Shown here: piece after piece, positions 1 through 8,479 of the stretch
How positions within the stretch are numbered: position 1 is the stretch's first letter
Layout: the number at the start of each line of letters is the position of its first letter
NCBI GenBank assembly: GCA_011364925.1
Contig: RDOA01000011.1
Span: forward strand, 25,478 to 89,477
Reading direction: 5' to 3'
Length of the DNA: 64,000 nt
Source of the DNA: Promethearchaeota archaeon
GTDB taxonomy: Archaea; Asgardarchaeota; Lokiarchaeia; Sigyniarchaeales; SOKP01
Made by a program: the position numbers and the translations under genes
The notes under the pieces: generated by a model
Database searches by the model: none
What the model was told of the DNA's origin: nothing
Seen by the model: the letters and a program-made list of their open reading frames with translations, nothing else

Positions 1-989
1 ATCAGTAAATCGGGATTGTCATTTGAATTGGAGAGAAAACATTGCTTAAACCAATTATATGAAGCTCCTGTGTTTCCAGCGTGCCCTTCCAATAACCATT
101 TTCCTTTTAGTGAATGACAAGATGTCCAATAATTGCACGAGGCATCAATTATTGGCTCATTTAGTACAAGATCAATAGGGGCTGTTGTACCTAAACTGAA
201 TCCAATATCTCCTTGTTCAATTGCCCCCATACCTAACAATGTTGCTTGTGTATCTCCACCTGATTTTACTACGGGAATAGTACCTTGATTAAGATTAAAT
301 TTTTTAGCCATCTCAAGTTTTAATTGACCAACTACAGTTCCAGATTCGACTATATCTGGGAAGAAATCTGGATTGAAATCAAAAGCTTGTATAATTTCAC
401 TACTCCATTCTCTCTTTTTTATATCTAATAATTGAGATTCTGCTGCAGCAGAAAAATCACTAACATAGATTCCAGTAAGTTTGTATACCAACCAATCATC
501 TAACGCTAGGACTTTTCCTATTTTATCATAGGTTTCTTCCTCCTCTTCTCTAAACCATAACAACCTTGCTAGGCAAAATAAAAAAGAAGGACAATGACCA
601 GTTATATCAAACAGATCTCGCTCTATAAATTCGTTCTCTATTAAATACGCGGAATCTATTCCACGAATATCTATATTTGGGCCCCCGTAAAGTACTTTTC
701 CCTTCTTGTCTAAAAATACTGACGCCATCCTTTGAGCGCAAGTTGATATTCCTATAACTTTGGAATTTTGATTCGTAATTTTAGAAATTGCTTGGTTTAC
801 TCCTAAAATTAATTTGTTCCAAAGATCCTCAATGTCAAATCTTTTAGCAAAACCATCTAGATCTTCGTTAAAGATTTTAATAGTTTGACTGTTGGTATGA
901 ATTAATTTTAAATCTTCTGAAACTAAACCAACTTTCACGGAATTAGATGAAACATCGATTACGATGATAAAATTTCCATTATTTTCCAT
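1..989 (-). CDS. FGGY-family carbohydrate kinase, 3' part cut off by window edge
   Basis: The reading frame opens at an ATG at 989 and runs without a stop to the window edge, giving about 329 N-terminal residues. The start has the FGGY-type phosphate-binding strand (FIIVIDVSSNSVKVGL), with DVSS in place of the usual DxGT. A GGDTQATLLGMG segment marks the start of the second actin-like ATPase lobe. The family phosphorylates sugars or polyols such as xylulose, glycerol or ribulose. The substrate cannot be read from this part. A second FGGY kinase lies at 13384-14922. The gene is 26 bp downstream of the AMMECR1 gene on the same strand. Confidence 0.85.
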   Translation of the reverse strand, partial: MENNGNFIIVIDVSSNSVKVGLVSEDLKLIHTNSQTIKIFNEDLDGFAKRFDIEDLWNKLILGVNQAISKITNQNSKVIGISTCAQRMASVFLDKKGKVLYGGPNIDIRGIDSAYLIENEFIERDLFDITGHCPSFLFCLARLLWFREEEEETYDKIGKVLALDDWLVYKLTGIYVSDFSAAAESQLLDIKKREWSSEIIQAFDFNPDFFPDIVESGTVVGQLKLEMAKKFNLNQGTIPVVKSGGDTQATLLGMGAIEQGDIGFSLGTTAPIDLVLNEPIIDASCNYWTSCHSLKGKWLLEGHAGNTGASYNWFKQCFLSNSNDNPDLL

Positions 990-1015
990 AGTTTTCACTA
1001 GTTACAACTTCAAAA

Positions 1016-1657
1016 TTAGGATGAAGTTAGGTATTTCCGGACAACTTTTCCTCTTGGAGATTCCTCTTCAAACAATATTGCTTGAAAAGAATAAATTTTT
1101 GTACTTTTTATATCTCTCCACGCATCGGGTGAAAGCCATGCTTTAGAACAAGTATGTTGCAAGAAAGTTTCCACATCCCAATTCCTATCATAGTCAACAG
1201 GCACCTGTGGAAGTAATAATCCTCTACGCATACCTCTCTCTGCTATCAATCCATCTCGACCTATTACGATTTTTTCAATATACTCGCTCGGATCACTTAC
1301 TTCTATTAATTTAGGAGGAGTTAATATCGAAATTTCAATAATAATGTTATTCATTTCTTCAAGAGTAACTGGTGAAAAGCGTGAATCTTCTATAGCTGAG
1401 CTAACTGAAACCTTATGAACAACATCATATAAGGGGAAATTAGGCTCGATATACCCTATGCAACCTCTTAAAGGATTTCCTTTAATATTATGAACATTTA
1501 AAGTTACAAATGCACCATAGTTGTCTTTAAACTTATTCTTTAAATCGTCAGGGATTGTTATTCTTTTACTATTCTTAAGGAAAAATTCGATGTTATCTCT
1601 TGCAAATTTAATTAGAGTTCTACCATCCTCTAATGAAAATAAATCATTTTCTATCAT
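1016..1657 (-). CDS. AMMECR1-domain protein
   Basis: About 213 residues, the usual size for an archaeal AMMECR1 protein. The family hallmark LRGCIGYIEP is near residues 70-80, followed by SAIEDSRFSPVT and LLLPQVPVDYDRNW. The biochemical role of the family is not settled; archaeal members are small soluble proteins. An in-frame GTG exists at 1669, but a GGTGA Shine-Dalgarno site overlaps it and sits 8 nt before the ATG at 1657, so 1657 is preferred. Start choice is moderately sure; family is sure. Confidence 0.88.
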   Translation of the reverse strand: MIENDLFSLEDGRTLIKFARDNIEFFLKNSKRITIPDDLKNKFKDNYGAFVTLNVHNIKGNPLRGCIGYIEPNFPLYDVVHKVSVSSAIEDSRFSPVTLEEMNNIIIEISILTPPKLIEVSDPSEYIEKIVIGRDGLIAERGMRRGLLLPQVPVDYDRNWDVETFLQHTCSKAWLSPDAWRDIKSTKIYSFQAILFEEESPRGKVVRKYLTSS

Positions 1658-1718
1658 ACTTCCATTCACCGAAAACAGTTTCAGTATATAATAGTAGATG
1701 GTTAACTTTAATATTAAC

Positions 1719-3113
1719 TTAATGAGATTGCTTTAATATTTTACCATGAAATTCAGTATTATCATTATTTATTTCTAATCCACTTAGAAACACTTTCCAT
1801 ATATGAACCATGGTTTTATAATCCTCAAATGGAGTAAATTTTGCTTTTGTTTTGAAAACTTCCGAGTTAATAGGAGATTCTGGAATTTTTTCAACTACGA
1901 TTAAATCCGCGTCATAACCTTCCTTGATAAAACCTTTATTTCTTAGGTTAAATATTTCAGCAGGATTTTCTGAGGCAACATTTACAAATACATTCAAGGA
2001 CAATTCATTTCTAAAAACTTTATCCAATATAGTTAGGGGGTAGGTTTCAAAACCCGGAAATCCTGAAGGTGCGTTAATATATTTCTGTGCTTTCTCTTTT
2101 TGTGTGTGAGGGGCGTGATCTGTCCCAATTAAATTTATTCTTCCCCTTTTTAGTTCTTTAAATAAAAATAATGAGTGTTCTTTATCTCTTAATGGAGGTA
2201 GAACTTTCCCATAATTAGGATTGCTTAATTGTAAAGTATTATCTAATAATATATGGTGTGGAGTTGATTCGAATGTAATTTTTAAGTTTGGCTTCATATC
2301 TAATGCTTTTTGTATTAAAGAAAAACTATCAATGCAACTAATGTGACAAAAATGAATAATTGGATAATTCGCTGCGCTTAAATCTAAATCTGTTATTATT
2401 TTATAATAATTGTCTAAAATAAAGTTCACATATTTAGCCTCTAAAGAGACAGGATACATCATATTGTGTACTTCTAGAATTGGTAAGTTATTCAACTTAC
2501 CATTATTAAATATTTCATTCTTCCCTTCAGGAGATATAGGCCAATCTGGATGTATAAAAATAGGAATTTGCATATTAGAGGAGATATTTAGGAGTTTTTG
2601 AACATTTAAATAATTTGTCCAATCTATTCCGTTTAAAGAATCTAATGGATAAATCTTGAAACCAAAAACGCCTAATTGAATAATCGAAATAATTTCTTCT
2701 AGATTTATTTCATTAGGAACTCCTGCTATAAAACCTACATTAATTTTTATTTTATTTTCTGCTTCTTTCATCCATTTTTTAACTTGTTTTGCGTTTATAG
2801 CTGGTGGAACTGTATTGGGCATGTTAAAAACTGTTGTAATACCAGAAAACGCTGCTGCTAAGGTTCCAGATGAAAATGTCTCTTTTTCACTCTGTCCTAA
2901 ATCTCTTAAATGTGAATGAATATCAATTATGCCGGGTAAAATTATTCTTTTTTCGCAATCTGTTACAATCCCATCTTTATTCTTGCTGAGAATTGATTCC
3001 ATGGCGTTTTCGATCTTATCATTTATTATAGATATGATTTTACCATCAATGATAAGTAAAGCTCCATCTTGGAGTGAACCATTTACATATATAATTGCGT
3101 TTTTTAATATCAT
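1719..3113 (-). CDS. pyrC: Dihydroorotase
   Basis: 464-residue amidohydrolase that would cyclise carbamoyl-aspartate to dihydroorotate in pyrimidine synthesis. Visible metal-site motifs are DIHSHLRD near residue 64, the lysine of FGFKIYP (the residue carboxylated in this family), HFCHIS, a histidine in FESTPHHI, and the catalytic aspartate in GTDHAPHTQKEK. Related cyclic amidohydrolases (allantoinase, hydantoinase) share the fold, but HLRD and the long DHAPH block favour dihydroorotase. Its ATG overlaps the stop of the upstream TrmY-like gene by 4 nt (ATGA), so the two are probably co-translated. Confidence 0.85.
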   Translation of the reverse strand: MILKNAIIYVNGSLQDGALLIIDGKIISIINDKIENAMESILSKNKDGIVTDCEKRIILPGIIDIHSHLRDLGQSEKETFSSGTLAAAFSGITTVFNMPNTVPPAINAKQVKKWMKEAENKIKINVGFIAGVPNEINLEEIISIIQLGVFGFKIYPLDSLNGIDWTNYLNVQKLLNISSNMQIPIFIHPDWPISPEGKNEIFNNGKLNNLPILEVHNMMYPVSLEAKYVNFILDNYYKIITDLDLSAANYPIIHFCHISCIDSFSLIQKALDMKPNLKITFESTPHHILLDNTLQLSNPNYGKVLPPLRDKEHSLFLFKELKRGRINLIGTDHAPHTQKEKAQKYINAPSGFPGFETYPLTILDKVFRNELSLNVFVNVASENPAEIFNLRNKGFIKEGYDADLIVVEKIPESPINSEVFKTKAKFTPFEDYKTMVHIWKVFLSGLEINNDNTEFHGKILKQSH

Positions 3114-3775
3114 CGATTAATTAATTTTTCAGAATTCTCTCTTTGATCAATTAAAAAATTAATGTATAATATTTTATTTTCAATCCCTTTTATATCAAAA
3201 AGGTTAGTATACTTAAATCTGTATTTATTATCGACAATTCTAAATAAATTAAATGAAATCTGTGAGTTTTGGGGGAAAGAAAAAATAAAACAGTAATCCC
3301 CTAAATAGTTAAATTCATCTAAGTTTTTAATAAAAAATAACGAATTTTCCTCAGGAAATCCGTTAATAATTATTACTTTATCATAATTTAGATTAGAAAC
3401 ATTTTTTAAAATTGATTCATCCTTAACTACTCTTTTAACAAAGATTCCCGGAGTAGAGATATGGAAATTTTTAGATTTCGTATTCTCACTGGAATATATT
3501 TTAGCCAATGCTCTCTGTAACAGTAATGCTTGAGATCTCTCATCTGAGCCTAAGTATCTTAGAGAGATCCCTTCAAATTTAATTAAAATCTGAAACGAAT
3601 CAATATAGATGTATAAATTATTATTTTTTCTTATTGAATAGGAACAACAGAATGACTCTCGTATAATTGAGCAAATATTATAAATATCAAGAGGAGTTCT
3701 TCCTAAATCGATTGTGCGTTTGGAAAATTCAGAAATTTTATCAATTAATATTAAAAAGTTAACCAAACTTATCAA
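3110..3775 (-). CDS. trmY: TrmY-like tRNA pseudouridine-54 N1-methyltransferase
   Basis: 221 residues. The ordered motifs match archaeal TrmY (SPOUT superfamily, makes N1-methylpseudouridine at tRNA position 54): LGRTPLDIYNICSIIRESF, then SYSIRKN, then RYLGSDERSQALLLQRALAKI (compare the DERN/AxxxxKAL block of the family), then STPGIFVKRV, then a GDY segment in the SAM-binding knot region. The C-terminal part diverges from what I remember of the family. The start is uncertain: only TTG codons (3775 or 3766) are available after an upstream stop and there is no clear Shine-Dalgarno site. Co-operonic with dihydroorotase and downstream of SRP54. Confidence 0.7.
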   Translation of the reverse strand: MISLVNFLILIDKISEFSKRTIDLGRTPLDIYNICSIIRESFCCSYSIRKNNNLYIYIDSFQILIKFEGISLRYLGSDERSQALLLQRALAKIYSSENTKSKNFHISTPGIFVKRVVKDESILKNVSNLNYDKVIIINGFPEENSLFFIKNLDEFNYLGDYCFIFSFPQNSQISFNLFRIVDNKYRFKYTNLFDIKGIENKILYINFLIDQRENSEKLINR

Positions 3776-3789
3776 TATGAATATTTAAT

Positions 3790-5166
3790 TTAAAAATTAA
3801 AATCTTTACCTAATTTGTCCATGAATTGAGCTCCAGCTTTTCCCATCCCAGGGAGACCCGGCATTCCCTTCCCTTTTTTTTGCATTTGAAGAGCCCTTTT
3901 CATAAATTTCTTCATTTGATTATATTGATCAAGCATTCTATTTATTGTGGTGTAGTCTGTGCCGCTTCCTATGGCAATTCTCCTTTTTCTGGTCTTTTTA
4001 ATGATTTTTGGATCATCCTTTTCTTCTTGAGTCAGTGAATTTAAAACTACTTCCCATTTCTCTAGGTTTTTTTCAGCGTCATCGGTTAAAGCCTCGGGGA
4101 TATTACCTCCTCCCATCATAGCTAAAATTTGTTTCATTTTACCAACCTTTTTTATGCTTTTTAGTTGAATATAAAGATCGTCCAATGTGAATTTACCTTT
4201 CATCATCCTTTTGACCAGATCTGGGTCTACATCTATTTCAGCTTCTTGTACTCGCTTAACTAGACCATCAAGATCAGGAACACCTAATAGCGTGCCCACA
4301 AAAGTAGTAGGATTAAATTCTTCGAAATCTTCTAACTTTTCACCTACTCCTATAAATCTTATCGATTGGTTAGTGGCAGCACAGGCTGAAAGAGCTCCTC
4401 CTCCTTTAGCTGTTCCATCCAATTTAGTGACAATAATACTTCCAATATTTGTAGCCCTCGCAAACTCCTCTGCTTGTGGATATGCTTGTTGTCCAAGACT
4501 TCCATCGATTACTAAGATTACTTCGTTAGGCTTTAAGCTAGCTTCAATATTTTCCATTTCCTTCATTAATTCCTTTTCTTCCTTGTGTCGTCCTGCTGTA
4601 TCAACTATGATAATGTCATACCCGTCATTCATCGCTTTTTTAGTTTCTCTAACAGCGAGTTTAATAGCATTTTTCTCATTTGGATTACCATAGCATGCAA
4701 CACCAATTTGATTGGTCAATTGAACAAGCTGTTCATACGCTCCCGGTCTCCATGTATCTGTTGTAACTGCTGCTACTTTGTATCCCTTACTTTTATAAAA
4801 TCGCGATAGCTTTCCAACAGTTGTAGTTTTACCTGAACCTTGAATTCCGACAAGTAATATTATATTGCTCTTTCCAGGCTTTATTCTAATGGGAGCGGGT
4901 TTTCCCCCAATTGTTCTAACTAATTCATCATGGACAAGTTTAATAACAAAATCCTTACGCCTTGCTCTTTTTAAATCAGTATTCATGGCATCCTTTTTAA
5001 TATTTTCAGTCATCTGAAAAACAAGTTCAACTTTCACATCAGCGCTCAGTAAAGCTCTTTGTAAATCTTGAATAATTGCATTAATTACCTCCTTATCTAT
5101 ATTAGGCAACCCTCGCAACTTACGCATTATTGTCTCTAAATCTTTCCCTAGTTTTTTGAAGACCAT
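3790..5166 (-). CDS. srp54: Signal recognition particle GTPase SRP54
   Basis: 458 residues with the standard N-G-M order. The N domain is residues 1-90. The G domain has GIQGSGKTTTVGKLSRF (P loop), DTWRPGAYEQL, DTAGRHKEEKEL and TKLDGTAKGGG. The methionine-rich M domain starts near residue 320 and ends in an MQKKGKGMPGLPGMG tail. It binds SRP RNA and signal peptides and delivers ribosomes to the membrane receptor. It is divergent from aIF5A across an AT-rich intergenic region. Family certainty is very high. Confidence 0.97.
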   Translation of the reverse strand: MVFKKLGKDLETIMRKLRGLPNIDKEVINAIIQDLQRALLSADVKVELVFQMTENIKKDAMNTDLKRARRKDFVIKLVHDELVRTIGGKPAPIRIKPGKSNIILLVGIQGSGKTTTVGKLSRFYKSKGYKVAAVTTDTWRPGAYEQLVQLTNQIGVACYGNPNEKNAIKLAVRETKKAMNDGYDIIIVDTAGRHKEEKELMKEMENIEASLKPNEVILVIDGSLGQQAYPQAEEFARATNIGSIIVTKLDGTAKGGGALSACAATNQSIRFIGVGEKLEDFEEFNPTTFVGTLLGVPDLDGLVKRVQEAEIDVDPDLVKRMMKGKFTLDDLYIQLKSIKKVGKMKQILAMMGGGNIPEALTDDAEKNLEKWEVVLNSLTQEEKDDPKIIKKTRKRRIAIGSGTDYTTINRMLDQYNQMKKFMKRALQMQKKGKGMPGLPGMGKAGAQFMDKLGKDFNF

Positions 5167-5240
5167 AATTAACCGACTTTTTCATTAATGTTGTAATAAT
5201 TAAAATAAACAAAAACTAATATTTTTTTTTAAATGATTAT

Positions 5241-5255
5241 AATATTATATAAAAA
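5241..5255 (+). promoter_or_regulatory. Probable TATA box for aIF5A
   Basis: An ATATTATATAAAAAA stretch about 50-64 nt before the aIF5A ATG, in the divergent space between SRP54 and aIF5A. A TATA box here would place transcription start near 5275. A GGAG Shine-Dalgarno site follows at 5291-5294. The background is AT-rich, so this is a plausible but not unique choice. Confidence 0.4.
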
Positions 5256-5304
5256 AGAAATATGAAAATAAAAAATATTACTGATTAAATGGAGAAAATA
5301 TAAT

Positions 5305-5733
5305 ATGTCAATTCGTAGAACTGAAATTCAAAAACTTAAAACGGGTCAATTTATAATGGTGGAAGATGAACCATGTGTCATTAAATCCACTGAACGATCT
5401 AAGAGTGGTAAGCATGGACATGCGAAAGTCAGAGTCGTATGTGTAGGTGTGTTCGACAATAACAAGCGATCTCTCACAATACCCTCTGGTCACATGTGCG
5501 AAATTCCTGAGATAATCAAAGGTACAGCTCAAATTAATTTTATCGAAGATAATTCTATTAACATAATGGATTTAGAATCCTATGAGTCTGTAGATGTCAA
5601 CTGGCCAGTAGAAGAAGAATTGAAAACTAAATTGAAGGAATTACAAGTAAATCCAAAAAAGATGTCTTTAGCTCAAGTGGAATATTGGCAACTTGCTGGG
5701 AAAACTTTGATTAATAGAGTTATCGTAAATTAA
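5305..5733 (+). CDS. eif5A: Translation initiation factor aIF5A
   Basis: 142 residues, typical for aIF5A. The hypusination loop SKSGKHGHAKVR is intact, with Lys36 the residue expected to be modified to deoxyhypusine or hypusine. The N-terminal SH3-like domain is followed by an OB fold from about residue 78. The factor relieves ribosome stalling, for example at proline runs. It begins a plus-strand gene series (NAD kinase, Nob1, FEN1, Cdc48). Confidence 0.97.
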   Translation: MSIRRTEIQKLKTGQFIMVEDEPCVIKSTERSKSGKHGHAKVRVVCVGVFDNNKRSLTIPSGHMCEIPEIIKGTAQINFIEDNSINIMDLESYESVDVNWPVEEELKTKLKELQVNPKKMSLAQVEYWQLAGKTLINRVIVN

Positions 5734-5835
5734 AAAAAAGCAAAAATTCTAGTCAAAAAAAAATCTTTTCTTAAATTTCTAAATTTTTAAAATGTAATAT
5801 TCTTGAGAAAGATCTAAAGAAGCAGACTGAGACTT

Positions 5836-6762
5836 ATGGACAAAAAACCAGTTTCATTAGCTTGTAGAATGGATTCCGAAAAAGCTATTAAATTAACTAA
5901 AGAAATATTTGAATTTTTAGTGAAAAATGGCGAAGTTGTTCAAATGGAAACCCGAATAGCCCCTAAAATCTTTCCTCATAATGCTGTAGACTTAAAAGAA
6001 ATGACAACTGATAATACTAAGTTTCTAATTTCCGTTGGTGGAGACGGAACCATCCTAAGAGTGGCAGGAAGTCTGCCAAATCGTAATGCACCGCCTATAT
6101 TAGGGGTAAATATTGGATCAATCGGTTTTTTAGACGAATCAAATGAAAGAACTGTATTTAATGATATAATTCGTGTTTTAAAAGGGGAATATCTTATTGA
6201 AAAATGTTCCAAATTGGCCTCATTTATTGTTAAAGATTCTGAAGAAATACGATTGGGTAATGCGTTAAATGAAATTTTAATTGTGTCATCAAAAAGCTCA
6301 AAAGTTCTTCTAGCCTCAGTTAAAGTTGATGGATGTTTTCTCAATCGCAGTTATCTAGATGGGATTATCATATCTACTTCTGTAGGCTCTACAGCTTACA
6401 ATCTGAGTGCAGGAGGTGCGATCGTTAAGTCCACGATGGACTCTATGCAATTAACCCCCTTAAATAGCTTCGCTCGATCAGGTTTGAAACCATTAATACT
6501 TCCAATTGAGAGTGAACTTGAGATCCAACTTCTTAGGCAGCGATTAAGCGCAAAAATTATCATAGATGGCCAAAGAACCTTAAAAGAAATCCATCCAAAG
6601 ACTATTATTAGGATACGTAAAGCTAACTCTCACACAAGTTTTATACGTTTATCTAAAAGTATAAGCGATAATTATATTAGACGATTAAGAAAAAAAATAT
6701 TAGGAACCCTTCGTGTTCCTCTTGATGATGCAGCTGAAGAAGAATTCAATTCTGGTTATTGA
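5836..6762 (+). CDS. nadK: NAD kinase
   Basis: 308 residues. The family signature GGDGTILRVAG (residues about 69-79) and the NE(I)-containing second motif are present, with GSTAYNLSAGGAI as the third conserved block. The enzyme phosphorylates NAD to NADP. The 3' end overlaps the start of nob1 by about 38 nt, which suggests translational coupling. The last ~25 residues, after RLRKKILGTLRVPLD, lie in the overlap and are probably a lineage-specific tail. Confidence 0.93.
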   Translation: MDKKPVSLACRMDSEKAIKLTKEIFEFLVKNGEVVQMETRIAPKIFPHNAVDLKEMTTDNTKFLISVGGDGTILRVAGSLPNRNAPPILGVNIGSIGFLDESNERTVFNDIIRVLKGEYLIEKCSKLASFIVKDSEEIRLGNALNEILIVSSKSSKVLLASVKVDGCFLNRSYLDGIIISTSVGSTAYNLSAGGAIVKSTMDSMQLTPLNSFARSGLKPLILPIESELEIQLLRQRLSAKIIIDGQRTLKEIHPKTIIRIRKANSHTSFIRLSKSISDNYIRRLRKKILGTLRVPLDDAAEEEFNSGY

Positions 6763-7279
6763 TACAAATATTTTTCTAACTGGAATAAATTTTAATTATT
6801 TTCAAGAAATACTATTTACCACGCCAGCGATAATCAACGAGACTCAAGTCGAAAAGTATAAAGAACAAAATAGAAATCTATTACAAAGAATTGAATTAGC
6901 CAAAGAACTAGGAAAACTAATTATACAAAAACCTAAAGAATATTACATTCAATTAGTTGAAGAAAAATCTAAAATTACTGGAGATTGTAATGCGTTATCA
7001 AATAACGATCTCGAACTAATTGCATTAGCTTTAGAGTTGAAAGAAAATAATAGTCAAGAAGTCATTCTTTATACAAACGACTACTCCATAGAAAATTTAT
7101 GTAGTGAATTAAATATCAAATTCAAAACTTTATTTAAAAATGGGATAAAAAATAAGATATATTTTGAGGTATATTGCCCTTACTGCAATATAGTATATAG
7201 ATCTGAAGATTTAAATAAAAATTGCGAAAGATGTGGGTTAAAACTCAAAAGGCGTTTTTCGAAAAAAGAAAAATTATAG
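6725..7279 (+). CDS. nob1: Endoribonuclease Nob1 (rRNA maturation)
   Basis: About 184 residues in PIN-domain plus zinc-ribbon order. The PIN core has VIDTNIFL, an acidic residue in INETQVEKYK, and YTNDYSIENLC. The C-terminal ribbon is CPYC...CERC (residues about 150-172). Nob1 cleaves the 3' end of pre-16S rRNA. An upstream in-frame GTG at 6713 exists, but the tandem ATGs at 6725/6728 lie closer to the first strand of the PIN fold and are preferred. The gene starts inside the NAD kinase reading frame. Confidence 0.88.
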   Translation: MMQLKKNSILVIDTNIFLTGINFNYFQEILFTTPAIINETQVEKYKEQNRNLLQRIELAKELGKLIIQKPKEYYIQLVEEKSKITGDCNALSNNDLELIALALELKENNSQEVILYTNDYSIENLCSELNIKFKTLFKNGIKNKIYFEVYCPYCNIVYRSEDLNKNCERCGLKLKRRFSKKEKL

Positions 7280-7303
7280 TGCAAAATATATAGGAAAAAA
7301 ACC

Positions 7304-7315
7304 AAATTTATATTG
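7304..7315 (+). promoter_or_regulatory. Probable TATA box for FEN1
   Basis: AAATTTATATTG centred about 30 nt before the FEN1 ATG. Transcription would begin only a few bases before or at the ATG, giving a leaderless or nearly leaderless mRNA. No strong Shine-Dalgarno site is present upstream of the ATG, which fits this. Confidence 0.5.
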
Positions 7316-7339
7316 AATTAAAACATAAAAAGATAAACT

Positions 7340-8395
7340 ATGGGCATTAAAATTAACGAGTTAGTCAAAGATGTTAAGAGAACTATTACCTTTGAAAATC
7401 TTCTAAATAAATACATAGCAATCGATGCTTTTAATACCATTTATCAGTTTTTAGCAATCATTAGGCAAAGAGACGGCACTCCTTTAAAAGATTATAATGG
7501 AAATGTAACTTCTCATTTATCAGGATTATTCTACAGAACAATCAATTTTTTAGAGCATAATATTAAACCTATTTATGTATTTGACGGAATTCCTTCTGAA
7601 TTAAAATTAGATACTATAAAGGAGCGGAGGAAAATCAAGGAAATTGCTAAGGAAAAAATGGTTATTGCTCAAGAGAACGAGGACTTTGGAGAAGCAAAAA
7701 AATTTGCTCAGATGACTTCAAAATTAGATACTGAAATGATAGAAGAGAGTAAAAAGTTATTAAGTTATCTTGGGATACCAATTATTGAAGCTAGTTCTGA
7801 AGGTGAAGCTCAATCTGCTTTTCTTGTTGAAAAAGGGGATGCTTGGGCATGTGCATCCCAAGACTATGACACATTACTATTTGGAGGGGAAAGATTACTC
7901 CGGAATTTTGCTGTGAGCAGAAGTAAAAAAGTCAAAAACACTACGGTAACTCTCGATATAGAATATATCTCTTTGTCAAAATTTCTTGATAATCTAAAAA
8001 TCACTCGAGAACAGTTAATAGAAATGGGTTTATTAATTGGAACAGACTTTTTTCCCGGAATTAAAGGTATTGGGCAACACAAAGCTCTCGATCTAATTAA
8101 AAAGTATGGTTCTATAGAAAATATTGTAAAAAACCATGTAAACATTGGAAATATTGAAATTGACATTGAAAAAGATATAATTGAACAAGTAAAAGATATC
8201 TTTTTAAACCCAGATATCAAAAAAGATTATCCAAAAATAATCTGGGAAAAAATAAATTACGATAAAGTTGAGGAATTACTGATTGAACAGCACAATTTCG
8301 CAAAACCGAGAGTCCAAAACGCAATTGAACGGCTAAAGAAGCAAAACTCATCTAAAACCCAAGTTTCTATTGATAGTTTCTTCAAAAAAAATTAG
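7340..8395 (+). CDS. fen: Flap endonuclease FEN1
   Basis: 351 residues, normal FEN1 length. N-region motifs include AIDAFNTIYQF and VFDGIP, followed by the I-region block EGEAQSAFLVEKGDAWACASQDYDTLLFG with its acidic metal ligands, and a helix-hairpin-helix at GTDFFPGIKGIG. The C-terminus ends in a PCNA-binding PIP box, TQVSIDSFF. The enzyme removes 5' flaps during Okazaki fragment processing and long-patch repair. Confidence 0.97.
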   Translation: MGIKINELVKDVKRTITFENLLNKYIAIDAFNTIYQFLAIIRQRDGTPLKDYNGNVTSHLSGLFYRTINFLEHNIKPIYVFDGIPSELKLDTIKERRKIKEIAKEKMVIAQENEDFGEAKKFAQMTSKLDTEMIEESKKLLSYLGIPIIEASSEGEAQSAFLVEKGDAWACASQDYDTLLFGGERLLRNFAVSRSKKVKNTTVTLDIEYISLSKFLDNLKITREQLIEMGLLIGTDFFPGIKGIGQHKALDLIKKYGSIENIVKNHVNIGNIEIDIEKDIIEQVKDIFLNPDIKKDYPKIIWEKINYDKVEELLIEQHNFAKPRVQNAIERLKKQNSSKTQVSIDSFFKKN

Positions 8396-8442
8396 TTATT
8401 ATTTTAAAAAAAGGAAAAATTTTTACAAACTTATTATTTCAT

Positions 8443-8454
8443 ATTTATATATAA
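8443..8454 (+). promoter_or_regulatory. Probable TATA box for Cdc48
   Basis: ATTTATATATAA lies about 26-37 nt before the Cdc48 ATG at 8480. This spacing predicts transcription starting at or just before the ATG. No Shine-Dalgarno site is seen in the intervening sequence, consistent with a leaderless transcript. Confidence 0.5.
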
Positions 8455-8479
8455 TTATATTTTATGTACTCGATCGAAA

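Noticed and set aside
4187..4693. 168-codon open frame antisense to SRP54
   Set aside because: Lies wholly inside the very well supported SRP54 gene and has no recognisable protein pattern.
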